A stretch of DNA of 64,000 nucleotides from Eulemur rufifrons (lineage: Eukaryota; Chordata; Mammalia; Primates; Lemuridae), in NCBI RefSeq assembly GCF_041146395.1, contig NC_091010.1:53278001-53342000 (forward strand), written 5' to 3'. The position numbers and the translations under genes are program-made. Under the pieces are notes generated by a model. The model was given only the letters and a program-made list of their open reading frames with translations, was not told the DNA's origin and ran no database searches. Numbering within the stretch: the stretch's first letter is position 1; every line of letters begins with the position of its first letter. Shown piece after piece: positions 47,642 through 59,859 of the stretch.

Positions 47642-48905
47642 CATTTTGTGTGCCTTCTGTATATAAAGTATGCAATTGTGATCTATTGATAGCTTTCCAA
47701 AAATCTAAGGGAAAGAAAGATCATTTTATTATATACTTTTATAAACAAGAAAATTTTACATCAACCAATTTACCACTCAGTTCCTCTTCTTTATTTGTCA
47801 TTGTTTCAGTCTTCCTCCTCCTCTTTGTCCTTGGTCTACTTCTTCCATTTCTATTCTTCTTATTAAAATCTGATGAAATTATCTTTGCTAACTAATCCTC
47901 TGGGTAGGAGTCTTATAGATTAAATTGTGTGCTCAGTGGAAGATTTTGTTTTTGTCCAAATTAGAAGCGTTTTCCTTCTGATTGGATTTCTTCTGTTGAC
48001 AAGGGTATTCTCTTGCCTTTCTACATACTTGTCAGTAATGTGTATTCTTCTGTTGCCTTCTCTCCTGAGTCTGTTTCTCTGCAGCCTCAACAGTCCTTTC
48101 ACTGTACCTCATAGAAATGTCTCTTTCTCCCTAACATCTCCAATTAGCCACAGGCTGATTCCAGATGAAATTTGAGCATTGATTGATAGTAAAGCTTCAT
48201 CCAGTGCCTTAAGGATATAAGGTAATAATGCTATATTTTTGAATAATCGGTTTAGGAAGCCAACTCCACATGCAGCAGGATAGAACAATGGGATTTATGC
48301 TGCACTTCATTTATTCTGACAGGTGTAAAATTCCATGTCAGATTATATGTGTTGATGCTTTTAAGATGCAGGCAGACAGTAGGGAAAAGGAAAGATATGT
48401 TATTGTCAAACCAAGTTTCACAGTATCTCAAAGATCATTTAATTTTACCAGAAATTGCTAGTCAGGGGATTTTGAAAGAGTTTATATGTCTTATCCTACA
48501 GCGGAATAACTGAATAAGAGCAGTAAGAGCAGTGACACATGGAACTCTACATTTCCATCAGCCCCCATCCCTGAGATCACTTTATGACCTTTTGTTTTGG
48601 AGCAATGTTACCTTTGGGTGGACATTAATGGAAAGGTAACCAGGGCACTGGAATCAGGCATGAGGGATCCTCATGTTTTCTCACTAAGTTTCAGTCTTTA
48701 GATTCAACACCAAAATAGAGAAATAGAGCTAACAAAAAGGAGGAAAATATGGAAGGTAAAAACTCATGAGTGGAAAAATCAAGATATAGAGATAGGAGCA
48801 CATTATAAAGAATTATGAGTTAACCACCAGGGTACTAGAATCAGAAATAGGATGCAAGTGGGAAGCAGTGGTGTGGAAAACCATTGCTTTTTACCATGGA
48901 CTCAA
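47642..48905. other. Unclassified sequence
   Basis: CT/T-rich stretch at about 47,770-47,870; the frames at 47,650-48,175 reflect that composition. No repeat or gene recognised. Confidence 0.4.
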
Positions 48906-48941
48906 ACACACACACACACACACACACACGTGTACATATAT
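48906..48941. repeat. (CA)n alternating tract with CACGTG core
   Basis: 36 bases of strictly alternating purine and pyrimidine, CA repeats running into 'cacgtgtacatatat'. CACGTG is at 48,927-48,932. Confidence 0.95.
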
Positions 48942-49481
48942 TTACCATATATACATAGATTTGATTAAAACTATATTAGTGGTTATTTAAAATATGGCTG
49001 TAGACCAAATAGACTAAGTTTGACATGGAATATGACATGTCTAAAAATAATAAAAATATATTTCACACACAAATCAAATAATATTCTTTTGGGGAAAAAA
49101 GTTGGGATTCTTTTTTTTTTTTTTTTGAATAAGGAAATAATTTGTTAAATTCTCTCACAAGTGTCTATCGTAGATAGAGAACAGTGATCATTCCCCAGAA
49201 ACAGAAAGGCTGAGCGGTCAACAGAGAGGCATGGGAGTAGAGCAAGAAACAGGCATAAAGACAAACACACACAGGAGGAAGTAAAAGTAAATATGTAGGG
49301 GAGAAAAAGATTGTTTAGATCTTTGATTCTACTTCTAGCAAAAATAAAGAGAATAAGCTGATAAGGAATAAAAATAAAGTTTCATTTTTATTTCATAGAA
49401 CCAAGAATCAGATAATCCAATCACAAATTTTGCTTCTCCACCATCATTTGTCAGCTTTTACACAGGTAGGGTGCCTAAGCC
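48942..49481. other. Unclassified sequence with poly-T
   Basis: A 16-base T-run at about 49,111-49,126 could be an antisense tail, but no element body is recognised. Confidence 0.4.
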
Positions 49482-49524
49482 TGTGTGTGCGCGTGCACGC
49501 ATATGTGTGTGTGTGTGTGTGTGT
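49482..49524. repeat. (TG)n tract with GCGCGTGCACGC core
   Basis: 43 bases of uninterrupted alternating purine and pyrimidine, including a CG-containing core at about 49,489-49,500. Strong sequence-level Z-DNA candidate. Confidence 0.95.
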
Positions 49525-51177
49525 TTAGGGACCTTGTTTGATATTGTATCTGAGCAAGTGCATACAGTGCAAATGTGAAAGTGGCCCAGTTGAGATATTT
49601 AACAGTCCTCTAGATTCTTGGTTGCTCTGTTTAAGATGATGGTCATCAAGGAAATGAGAAGCTCTCTGTCTCTCTCTTGTTTTGCAAAAAGATTTCATGC
49701 CTGGCTTAGAAGGGTTTAGAGCACATTTATGGGCTTATTTGTTGCACATTTCTTATTCAACATAAAAATAAAAATCAATAATGCAGTTCTGGTCAGTGTG
49801 AACTTCTCAAAGAGAAAAATATCTCACAAGTGTTAGAGCACACATAAAGGTAAGAATTATTAATAAGGTACTTCAGTGTTGCTATTGGCTTGGAACTAAT
49901 AAGATTATATTATCCATCATGAGAAACTTTTCATTTTACACCTGCTTTGTTGATCTGGTGATATTCCAGAGGCTGTTTGCAAAGATAGCTTCTTATGTTT
50001 TACGTTCCTGATACCTACGGATCTGAACGCTGGAGTATGAAGTTCCTTTTAGAGAACAGGAGGTCGTGGTTGCTTTTTTGATGCAATTATTTATAAGATA
50101 CACCCAATCTGTTTTAAGTGGCTTAAGGAGTACATGCCTGTTACCACTGTGGCAGCCTGGAAGGAGATACAGCTAGTTCCATTCATTCTGCCCTAGTGGA
50201 GTCCAGATGTGGCAGTGCGTGTGTGGTGTAGGAGTGTGGAGTGGGCAAGGTTTGTCAATGACTCTTTCGAAACTAAAAATTCACTAAAGCTAGAAACAGA
50301 ATTGTTTTCTTATTTCTCATCCTTCAAAACTCCATTGGAGATAGGCACAAAGTAGGCTAATGATCACTAAGATTTTCTAGGACTCAGAAGTAAAGAGACG
50401 CTTCTAAACAAAACTTCATTGGATCTGATTCAATGCATCTAGGGTGAACCTGAGGAATCTCAAGGCTTAACCATAATTTAAGGCAAATCTGGTGGCTGGA
50501 AGCCATTTTTTGAAAATTACTGTAGTTAACAATACTCTTAGATTGATTTTGTAATATCTGAGCCCACTTGTTGGTCACCCCTGTCTTTTGTGTATGCTCA
50601 CTCTGGCTCCCTGCCCACCAACTTAAACTGACCCTACATGAAAAGGCCACCCTCCAAGACTACAAATGCTTGTCCATTATTCCCAGAAAGTATAATTATG
50701 AAAGAAATAGGCCCAGACACAGAAAAGAGATGTCCTTATCTTATTAGTATTTACAACAGTACATGAAGGAAGGTTTGACCTTTCTGTTTTCATAACTGAG
50801 GAAAGTGGTGTTCAGAGAGCTCACACTACTGGACCACGTTCCCACAATTTAGAGGAAGATGGGGAAGGGATGACAGAGGACTGACGAGAAAGGGAGATTA
50901 CCAGGGGGCAGAGATTCAAAGGTCATCATGCATCAGGGCTTCTGATTTTCATTCAGGGGTCAGTGTCTACATAACAATGGATCATCAGTCCTTTAGAGAT
51001 TAATGTTTGTCAAAATGTTGGCCATGTTACACAGAATGGCTTGGAAAACAAAATGAGCGAGAAGTTAGTTTTAGTTTACAAAATCCCAAGTAAAAGCCAT
51101 CTAAAGTATACAAATCTAAAATATGAGTGTCTGTTGGTTATGCTTAACAGGTTATACCCATATTAAATGCATGCGTG
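49525..51177. other. Unclassified, single-copy-looking sequence
   Basis: About 1.65 kb with no recognised repeat. The minus frame at 50,384-50,650 (88 residues) shows no known domain. Confidence 0.4.
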
Positions 51178-51250
51178 TGTATGAGAGAGAGGGAGATGGT
51201 GGCAGAGAGAAAGAGAAAGAGAAAGAAAGAGAGAGAGACAGAGAGATCCA
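51178..51250. repeat. (GA)n-rich microsatellite
   Basis: GAGA and GAAA units with few interruptions. They create the charged Glu/Lys/Arg run in the frame at 51,123-51,530, which is therefore not evidence for a protein. Confidence 0.95.
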
Positions 51251-53089
51251 GAAAAGGTTTATCATTTCTTCAAGCAAAGAAAACTCTCTGAGTTGGATCT
51301 TATCAAAAGCTGGCATATATGCAGCCTCAATAATTAAACCTGTTGTCTGTAGCCTTCTTCTGGGAGGAGACAGGAATATTATGTATTATGAGTTTCTCAG
51401 GTCATATGAAAAAACTCCATGTCATTCTAATTTCAAGTCTTGGTCCATTTCCAATACACCCTTTTTTGCTTCTAGAAATCAATTTGCAATTTCACTCAGT
51501 GGGATCTGCTTACTGTCTTTAATAAGATGAGACAATGAAGGCACTTTGTCCAGGACCTCAACTGTAAAATATAAATCACATTTTATGGCACCAATATGAA
51601 CAAAAAAAATTATAAATTTCAAGTTTAACCTATATCTAAGTTTGGCCGATATGTGATTCCCTATAATTCCCAGGTAGCTTTGTTTAAACTTCTTGGCTCT
51701 GATGCTTTTTAATGACCTTTAAGTAATGTTTTGGAAGCGGCTTTGTTGTATGCTATAAAACCAAGTTATTGATTGTCTAAAGACAATTTAAGATGAAGTT
51801 TGAAAGTCAGAGGGTCTTTGCAGTGATATAAAATGAAACTCTTATCTCCTGTAGGTGGAGAGCAGAAAGAGAGATATTCAGGTTTAAAGGGAGAGAAGCT
51901 TCCATCAGAGGGTATTGCACAGTCACTGTAGGCTACTTGTGCCAAGAGAACAGCAGACAAAGGAAAGAGTCAGGCCAAGGACAACTGGCCCAAACATCAT
52001 AAGGATTCAGGGTTGCTGTCATACAATGGGGACAGGGAAGAATAGACTTCTGCCAAATGATGGGGACAGTAACGATCACTCAGAGAATCCAGGCAGTGGT
52101 TCTGGTACTCTTCTATTTGAGTTTTATGGTACATTGACAAGGGCAGTAGCCATGACCTGAGAAACACATGGTGATCTGAGCTCTGAAACTTCAGTGGGAG
52201 GATCTGGATCACCCACTGTCACACTCTCAGCAGAGGAGCTAACAAGGGTAAGGGAAAGCTCAATGTCTCAGAGCTAAATTTCAGAGAAAGATTCAGAGTA
52301 TCAGGTACAGTTCAGTTCAGCCACAGGGGCTATAAATTCTCCCAATAACTTGTCCCTTGAAATTTCCTCCAGGAAAGGTCCCACTGGAATCCCACAGAGG
52401 CTGTTCATGATGGATCTGAGAAGTACAAAGGGTAGAATACATACTGTTGTATGCTGCCTATACTCCCTAGAAGATCCATTCCTTCATTTTTCAGCTGTCA
52501 GATGTGTTACCTGCTGAAGGTTCACAGTTGAGACCCTCCCCAAGAATTGCTGTTGTTTGATGGGAACTGACTCTTCTCTAGGGGAATCTCCTACTCATCA
52601 TGGGTCAATGTGCTTCATCTGTCTCAGTTTGGAACATTTCTGAAAGGTCATTCTAGCCTCAGACTCCCCTGTGGGATTGACTGAGGCGTCTGTTGCAACC
52701 ACATTCCTTTATGGATGTGGTTTTGTGAAAGACTCCCCAGTAAATATCATGCAAGCAAGCCTCAGTTTCAGAGTCTATTTCATGGTCAACCCAACTTACA
52801 AGATTGCCCTTGATTTTTAATCTTCTTTTTCCTTTCCAGAGCTCTTGGTTAAAAAGAAAAAAAAAAAAAAAAAGCATCACCTTTTACTCGGTTTTGAATG
52901 TTTAACATCTGATAATCATACCCAACACTTCACTCCTCCTATTTTTGGTCATCTTCACTCAACTAATAAATGAACCTTATCAGTTTGTTTGTAAAATCTT
53001 TCTCAAAACTATTTATACTCCACTTGTACTTCCAATACCCTAGTTTGAACTATCATTATCTGTCTTTACTGACAGATTTTTTTCCTCTT
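51251..53089. other. Unclassified sequence; possible LTR-like relic at 52,330-52,730
   Basis: The part from 'aagaattgctgttgtttgat' to 'agactcccctgtgggattga' resembles an old mammalian LTR-class repeat that I could not name. Ends with a 17-base A-run at about 52,857-52,873. No coding frame with a known domain. Confidence 0.35.
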
Positions 53090-53330
53090 ACATTTTTTAA
53101 TCCATTCTTCACATTGTGGTGAGAGTAATCTTTCCACTACACAATGAATGAGGCATCAAACCGTTAGCTTTTTCCTAGAGACCCTGTGTGTGCCTGGCCT
53201 GCCTGCATCATGGGCCTCAGCTCAGACTTTCCTTCACTTCTTCTCACTTGCTGTGGTCCTTTGAGTTTTGTACTTTTGACCATGATACTCCCTCTGCATA
53301 AAATTCCCCCTCCAACTCAACATATGTAAA
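53090..53330 (+). repeat. LINE-2 fragment
   Basis: 'gtgcctggcctgcctgcatc', 'cttctcacttgctgtggtcc' and 'catgatactccctctgcata' fit the L2 region upstream of its 3' end. Confidence 0.6.
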
Positions 53331-54469
53331 CACTAAGTCTTAGTCCTCTTATCAATAAAAAGGGACTAATTTGTCAATGAAGAGGGTTGTTTTAAGATGA
53401 AACAAAATAAAATAAGCATCTACCTGACATGTTAGTTTTTACAAAACTGACCCCGGCATTTTAGGTTTCATCCTTTGATCTTTTCCTCATGATTTTTCTG
53501 AACCTCAATGTTAAAAGCAATCTTTAAAGTACTGATTTCTATCAGTTAAGAAATTCATAATGCATCATGCTGTGAAACACGTCACTGTGATTATTAATTA
53601 CTGTCAGGTTAGTAATATCCCCTGGAATGTCGTGCCTTTGTCAAATGTAGGTAGATGTTGGTCGGCTATAGTTTTCATAATTTTCTTCTACAATCTGTTT
53701 TAAAAAGCAGATAAAAGCCATTAAAATCATATACACACTTTCAGGAGCCCTGACATGAAGAAGAAGGGAGATTCCAAATAAATGAGCAGATAAAAGAACA
53801 TTAATTAGCACCTAAGTAGCAACAGCAGAGTGTAGTGCTCAATAATTTTAAAATAAATTGACTCTTTTGTAAACATATGAGGTGAAAGCATAGCCAAGTT
53901 CTCCTTAAGGTAAGATTAATGTCACATTACTATACAAACTCTGAAAAAACAGTCTTGTTAGAGACACAAAGTTGTATTCTATGAGGAACATCAATAGCAC
54001 TATACAACCAACTGTTACAGCAAGACAGAAGGACATTTAAAGGATTACCTGTGTAATGTAAAAGTGCAGTGTGATAGTAACAAACTAAATATTTAAACCA
54101 GCAGCAATGTTATTTAAATGAAGTCTAAAATTATTATAAAATTCTACTAAGCTCCTATCATTGTTAAAAAATTAAAGGAAATAAATATTTGATTTTGAAA
54201 ATTAGAAACTCTAGTTATTTGACTGCTAAATTAAAAAAGAAAAATCTGTAGCATCTCTAAGAAATTGAGTAAACATTTAAACTTTAACATTTAGCAGCAT
54301 ATCAAATTCCTCTTGAGTGAGCCCTTATACTTTTTATCTGTGCATGATATGAATTGTTCTAGCACATATTCTACTTTTAGCTAGAATATGTGAGCCATCA
54401 AAATAGATAATAGTGACAGGGATAAAGGAATCTGAGCCAGTAGGTCTGACCACTGTCATCCTCTCTTCA
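53331..54469. other. Unclassified AT-rich sequence
   Basis: Nothing recognised. Confidence 0.4.
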
Positions 54470-54770
54470 GCGAAGGGCATGGACTTTGCACTAAGGAAGA
54501 TCTGGGCCAAATCCCTCCATTTTTCCTTGGTGGATGTACAATTTAGGCCACTTACTTGGCATTTCTCATCTGTTAAACAAATAGTACATGCTCATGGGGT
54601 TGTTGTGAAGATGTCTAGAGAGACAGATTCAAACCTAAGCAGTGTGTTCCCAAGGGCCCACACTCTTGACCTGTATCCTAAACTTACAGGGTCCTGTACA
54701 CATTAATTGTGCCTGCCACTCAGAACAATGTCAGTTGTGGACATTATAATTACTACAATAACAGTTGGAG
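54470..54770 (+). repeat. MIR SINE, extended
   Basis: 'gggcatggactttgcactaa', 'cacttacttggcatttctca', 'tcatggggttgttgtgaaga' and 'tgccactcagaacaatgtca' are in MIR order. The frame at 54,413-54,706 is this SINE. Confidence 0.75.
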
Positions 54771-55149
54771 GCAAGTATTATTACTTAAAATAATTTTTTT
54801 TATTTCACATATAAATATTTGTCCAAAGTCGGTAAAGATGATAAATGATTGAATTTGGCAATATCATACTCAGAGACTGAGAATAGTCCAGTAGGGAATT
54901 AGGTGATCTGGAGGCGAGGAGCAGAAGAGGGAAGAGAAGAGTGAGTGAGTGTTGAGTAAGAAGTGCATTTGCCAGAGGCACTTATAAGGTCGATGTGCTA
55001 TAATAAGCCCTGCTTTATTTTTAAAATTGACATAATCATACAATAAAATGCAGAAATCTTAAGAGATCATTTTAATTCCTTGTATCAGCTGTGCACACCC
55101 AGCTATGGTTGCTCACAGACCATTACAGGTACTGTTCCCAGTGTACAGA
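54771..55149. other. Unclassified sequence
   Basis: Nothing recognised. Confidence 0.4.
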
Positions 55150-55330
55150 GTTGAGAAATTAGGCTGAAGAGAGGGACAAGGGGCCAGATCACAGAGGAAC
55201 CCATGGGTCACATCAAGGAGTCTGTGCTATGACCAGACACTAGCTGGGAGCATTTTAGTCATGGAAAGACCTAGTTAAATTTTGTACCATGTGGCATCAC
55301 TGTAGCAGTGGGGTGGAGGATAGTTTGGCA
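55150..55330 (-). repeat. Probable LINE-2-like fragment, antisense
   Basis: 'aaggggccagatcacagagg', 'gtcacatcaaggagtctgtg' and 'gtagcagtggggtggaggat' follow the antisense pattern of an old mammalian LINE, the same as at 6.4-7.1 kb. Confidence 0.6.
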
Positions 55331-55369
55331 AAGTGGGAGACAAAAGTAGGGTATCACTGAAATACCCCT

Positions 55370-55460
55370 GAGCCGCACTTTACTCACCTGTAAATGGGGT
55401 TAATAGTAACTGCCCAATACAACTCAAAAAGTTAGAAATGACAGAGATAAATGACGTAAT
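55370..55460 (+). repeat. MIR fragment
   Basis: 'tactcacctgtaaatggggt' followed by 'taatagtaactgcc' is the MIR middle. Confidence 0.6.
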
Positions 55461-56227
55461 ATATAAGAAAGGATACTGATAGACGTAAAGTTCTCTGGAG
55501 AATAAGGATCGATATGTTGGATGTGTGATAATATTGGTATGTATATCAGATTTGATTGAAGCAGGCATTATGAGCAATTGGCTCTGTCCCAGAGTAAAAT
55601 ATTAAGTTGCAAATTGGCCCATTTCTTCCCATTTCCAACTGCTGACTGGACCCACTGGTAAAACATGATAGAGAAGAATAATTATATGTAACTATATGGC
55701 TGTGACTAAATTGCCATCTTCTATACACAAAAGCAGTTAAAAGGGAAAAAAGGAAAGAAAAAGTGTAGCCTGCACAGTCACTGGTAGTCAAAATTCAGGC
55801 CATCTTATCGTTTTGCAGAACTGTGCAAACAAATGACTAAATGATTTGCAGAGATCACTGGAGAAGGGGAATCCTGCTGGCCCCTTGCCATGGGCCTAGA
55901 TGGCTGTCATTTCTTGACAAATTCTTAGCTCTGGTGCCTTTCATGTTTCAGAGAAGTGAAGGCTCCTGCAATTACAGCCTGAAGTAACTCAAAGACATAA
56001 GTGATTTCGATCTCCATCTTTATTTAAACAAATGGGAAACTGCCCATTGCCAAATATACCTTGCCAATTAATCCATTAACAGAGGCTCCATAGCTGAATT
56101 CTTCATTAAGGAAAACAATTTTCTGACAATTCACTTTTGGATCAAGTGCTGATTAGCTTTTCACCTAAATTTAAACTGTACAAAGCTGAGAAGTTTAAAA
56201 ACCAAATCTGAAAAGCTAGAGTACTGG
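55461..56227. other. Unclassified sequence
   Basis: Nothing recognised. Confidence 0.4.
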
Positions 56228-56575
56228 GTCTAGATCTACACTGCCCTATACAGTAGCCACTAGCCACACCTGCCTCCTGGGCTCTCGAAATGTGGCTAGT
56301 CAAAAATGAGATGTGCTAAAGGGTAAAACACAAACTGAAATCTGAACCTTAGTATAAACACAACGATATGAAAGGTCTCATAAATAACTGCAATATTAAT
56401 TACACATGGAAATTATAATATTTTGGATACATTTAGTTACATAATATGTTACTAAAATTAAATTTGTTTCTTTTTATTTTTTTGTCTTAAAAAGTAGCCA
56501 CGTGTCTTAATGTTGATATTAGAAAATTTAAAATTGCATATGCACAGTGTATTTATGGCTTCTGTATTTCCATAA
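56228..56575 (+). mobile_element. DNA-transposon fossil (MER class, family not assigned)
   Basis: 'acactgccctatacagtagc', 'cactagccacacctgcctcc', 'gaaatgtggctagtcaaaaa', 'taatattttggatacattta' and 'agaaaatttaaaattgcata' match a widespread mammalian DNA-transposon repeat that I recall but cannot name with certainty. Confidence 0.65.
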
Positions 56576-56949
56576 GAGAGCTAGTATAGACCTACAGTTA
56601 CATGAGGAATGAAAGCAAAAACCATTGCCTACATAGATATATGTCAGGATAGTCTGGAATGAGGCAAGGACAAACCACAGGAAAAGATCTAGACATAGCA
56701 AGGGATCCAGGCAGGAGGAGTACGGGAGGTGATGTGGGTGCTGACAAAATTCTGAGTTCAGAAATGTCACCTAGAAAAAGAAGAGTCATGGTCTGGCTGG
56801 TCTAAGTGGATATCATCCAAATGGCAGAAAATACTGCAATTTTTACAGCTCAGGACACATGAGACATGGATGGTCATCCTAGAGCAGAGGCACCTTACTT
56901 TAGCTCAGTTTCATTCTCCCTGCTGAGAGTAGATATTTTCCATAAGACT

Positions 56950-57178
56950 GAAATCATGTCATGCATATAATCAGGTACTCTAATTTTTTTCACTCAAAGT
57001 TATATCCTGAACATTTTCATATGTCAGTAAATTGCTTTCAAGACTGCCATTTTAAATGGCTGTGTAAGGGTCTATTATATGCATATATCATCATTTATAT
57101 AACCATTCTTATACTGTTGGACATTAAGGTTATTTCTAAACATTTACTACTATAGAAAATACAACTATGGCCAGCAGT
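56950..57178 (-). repeat. Ancient LINE-1 3' region, antisense
   Basis: 'atatcctgaacattttcata', 'ttttaaatggctgtgtaagg', 'ttatataaccattcttatac' and 'ggacattaaggttatttcta', the same family as at 30.5 and 60.8 kb. Confidence 0.75.
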
Positions 57179-57179
57179 A

Positions 57180-57290
57180 TTGAGCCTTCATTTTCTTTTG
57201 TGAAAAGTGAGCTAGTATTACTCTTTGCAGGTTAAATGAGATAGTTTATATTGCACCGGGTATGGCATGGAGTAGAAGTTCCATGTTGCC
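57180..57290 (+). repeat. MIR fragment
   Basis: 'ttgagccttcattttctttt', 'gttaaatgagatagtttata' and 'accgggtatggcatggagta' are the MIR 3' half. Confidence 0.6.
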
Positions 57291-57599
57291 TTCACTTACC
57301 TTACATAGAAGCATCAGTTATTTAAGAGCTAGAGGTACACTCAAGACACCCTTAACTGACCCTACTTCTATCCAGTCAACAGCTGATTCAAGGTGATCTC
57401 TGTAGAAAAATCTGCAACCTCTCTTTATAACTTGCCATATGTCCCAAGGCTTCCTTCTTTCCCAAGTCATCTTTATCTTTACTTCTCTCTTGCTTTCAAG
57501 TTGTGTTGATTTTGCTTTTCAGGTATATACAATATCTGCCCCATTTTGATATTCCTGTTTCAACAAGCCTAGCTCATATATTCTGTTAATCCCCTCATG
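57291..57599. other. Unclassified sequence
   Basis: Nothing recognised. Confidence 0.35.
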
Positions 57600-57690
57600 A
57601 GCCTAGGCTGATTGTGAAGATTAAAGAAGATAAGGTATTTACAAATCTTAGAATAGGGCTTAACACATAATTAGTGCTTATTATGAATTA
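57600..57690 (+). repeat. MIR 3' fragment
   Basis: 'ttgtgaagattaaagaagat' and 'gaatagggcttaacacataa' followed by 'ttagtgcttattatgaatta'. Confidence 0.65.
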
Positions 57691-59609
57691 GTGAATAATG
57701 ATGATGATATAAAAATAACAATAATAAAATGAAAAATGCAACCCTTTATCATTACAAAGATTACCAAGTGAATAATATAGCTAAGCCAGGGTATAGTTAC
57801 TGTGGGAAACACTGAGCCTTTGCTTTTCAGAAACATTCAATGTATTTGGGGATGAAGATGAGAGTGCCAAGAGAAATTCCAAAAAATTAAATTAATCATT
57901 TCAAACTAAGCAAAATTTTTGCTCCAGTCCCGACATTGAGTTACTTTTTAAGAAACATCATCATGATAATCCAACATGATTGCAAATTAATTTACATCAA
58001 GTTTGTCATCTCCTTATAACCATCAAAGTGAGTTCCCATTAAAACCACTCAGAAAAACTTCTTAAATTCCTTTTTCTATATCTCTCTCATCCTTAAATTT
58101 GCACATTCATTGTAGCATACATTCAATATGTCTCTCTTTTTCTTATTTCAAATTATTCCTTTTAAAAGGGAACTTCTCTTTCTAACTCAGCAGAAGACAA
58201 GCAAATTCTTATGCTTTTCCCCGCCTCTTCCATCTCAGGCTCAGCGATTTGTCATCCACGTCACTGTGGCTTTTTCATTTTTTTTAACTCCAAGATTCAG
58301 CACTATAAAAGATCCAAGAATCAATAACTGTACCTTCAGAGAAGGAGGCAGGAAGTGTGTATGTGAGGGGATGCTAAAGACATAAATTGATAAGTGAAAA
58401 ATATAAAAATGGTACAAAATGCTCCATGCCGTAATGGTTATAAACACAGCATGCTGAGGCTGCGCAGCACTCTCTGAGTGTGGAGCGGGGATGGGTGCCG
58501 CAGGAGGGTGAGGTTAATCACCTCACCACCCGCATAACGAGGGCTTGGGCTGGGGCTCCCCTCAGGGAAGGCCATGCTTTCTAGTTACAAAGTAAATGAC
58601 ATTTGGACTGATAAAAAGTAGGGCAAGGAGGAAACTGAAGATAGCAGCAACAGAAATTGTCCATAAATTAACAGTAAGCCTCAGAGAGGCATAGCGCTGC
58701 ATGCTGCAAACAAACTTCTCTAGAGTGGCATTCCTACTCATTCATGTTTGCCTTCTGGGACAAGTCTGCCATAGAAATATGATGGAAACACAGAGTCTGT
58801 GTGGAATAAATGGGTTTGCAAAGATGTAATATGGAATGTGGCTGATGTTATAGCTCTGCAGAAACTCTGGAAGACTTGGAATGTAGTGTGTATACAACGT
58901 TATGAAACCTCCAAGATGCTCCTTTAGCACTGGGGGTAGAGAAGGGCTGAGCACTTATGCCATGTACCTTTATAATGTCTCTATCCAGAGATGGAGTTTT
59001 CTAATGTCATGAGTTTTATAAAAGACTAAGGGAACTCTTTTTGTTTTGTCATCACAGAACAAGCTCCCTCTCCTTCTCCTTGGGTATAAGTTTTTTTCCC
59101 AAATTCAGACAAATGATTGTGTATGGGGTTGCCATTAACTTCACAGGTGTGAGCACATGACTCCTGTGTGACCAGTCTTGCTCTCTCATCTCTCTCCTCC
59201 CAGATATAGTCAAGAAATACAGTCAAAGCTGGACCAGAGCGTCCTTCGTTGGGGTTTGTCTCACTTCAGTTGGTGGGGGCAAGTTTCTCTTAGGTTCGTA
59301 AGGCCTAAAGGTTTAAGTACATAACTACCTGCAACTATGGTTCCAGGGTTATGAGAAAAAACAGTCTGAAAGAGGAAAATAATATATAAGAAGAAAAGAA
59401 AGTAAGAGGAGAGGAGAGAAGGAGTAGAATGATTTAGAGCCCCTGATACAGTTTCTCCTGAAGCTAGCCCTACAGCTACCATTCTGTGTTTTGTTTATTT
59501 AAGCCAAAAAATATGACTCATTTTTACTTCCAGCTAGATTTCTGTTGCTTATAATCAGAATAGTCCTTACCGAAAAAGGGAGGTTAAAGTATTAACACTA
59601 ACTCATTTA
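57691..59609. other. Unclassified sequence with a CpG-containing patch
   Basis: Mostly AT-rich. 58,430-58,570 is visibly GC-rich, with five CpGs within about 75 bp and a perfect inverted repeat (see next entry and findings). No repeat or gene recognised. Confidence 0.45.
58507..58527. promoter_or_regulatory. Perfect inverted repeat (8-bp arms, TAATC centre), possible regulatory site
   Basis: The arms GGTGAGGT and ACCTCACC are exact reverse complements around TAATC. The centre GGTTAATC carries a homeobox-type TAATC core. The structure is seen directly; a regulatory role is inference from its place in the CpG-rich patch. Confidence 0.35.
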
Positions 59610-59800
59610 TAGGTAACAGTGGAGTTGGTTGAGGAAATCAAGTAAGTCTTCATGGACGAGGTGGCATTTAAAGCAAGGCAGGGCTCCCACAGGAGGAAAT
59701 GCAGGAGATATTTTCGCGGCAGAGGAAATAGCATGGGCAAAGTCAGGGTAGCTAGGAAGAACGGAATGTATTCATGGTAGAGATCAATTTGACTAGAGCA
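59610..59800 (-). repeat. Probable LINE-2-like fragment, antisense
   Basis: 'cttcatggacgaggtggcat', 'gaggaaatagcatgggcaaa' and 'agtcagggtagctaggaaga' follow the antisense pattern seen elsewhere. Confidence 0.65.
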
Positions 59801-59859
59801 TGAGAGAAAAGACTGAGCTGTCCTCCCATACATGCTTTCGCTGACACTTTCTCCTCTCT

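Noticed and set aside
51123..51530. 135-residue frame with a highly charged Glu/Lys/Arg run
   Set aside because: The charged run is translation of a GA microsatellite, and the rest has no family resemblance.
54413..54706. 97-residue plus frame
   Set aside because: It overlaps a MIR SINE for most of its length.
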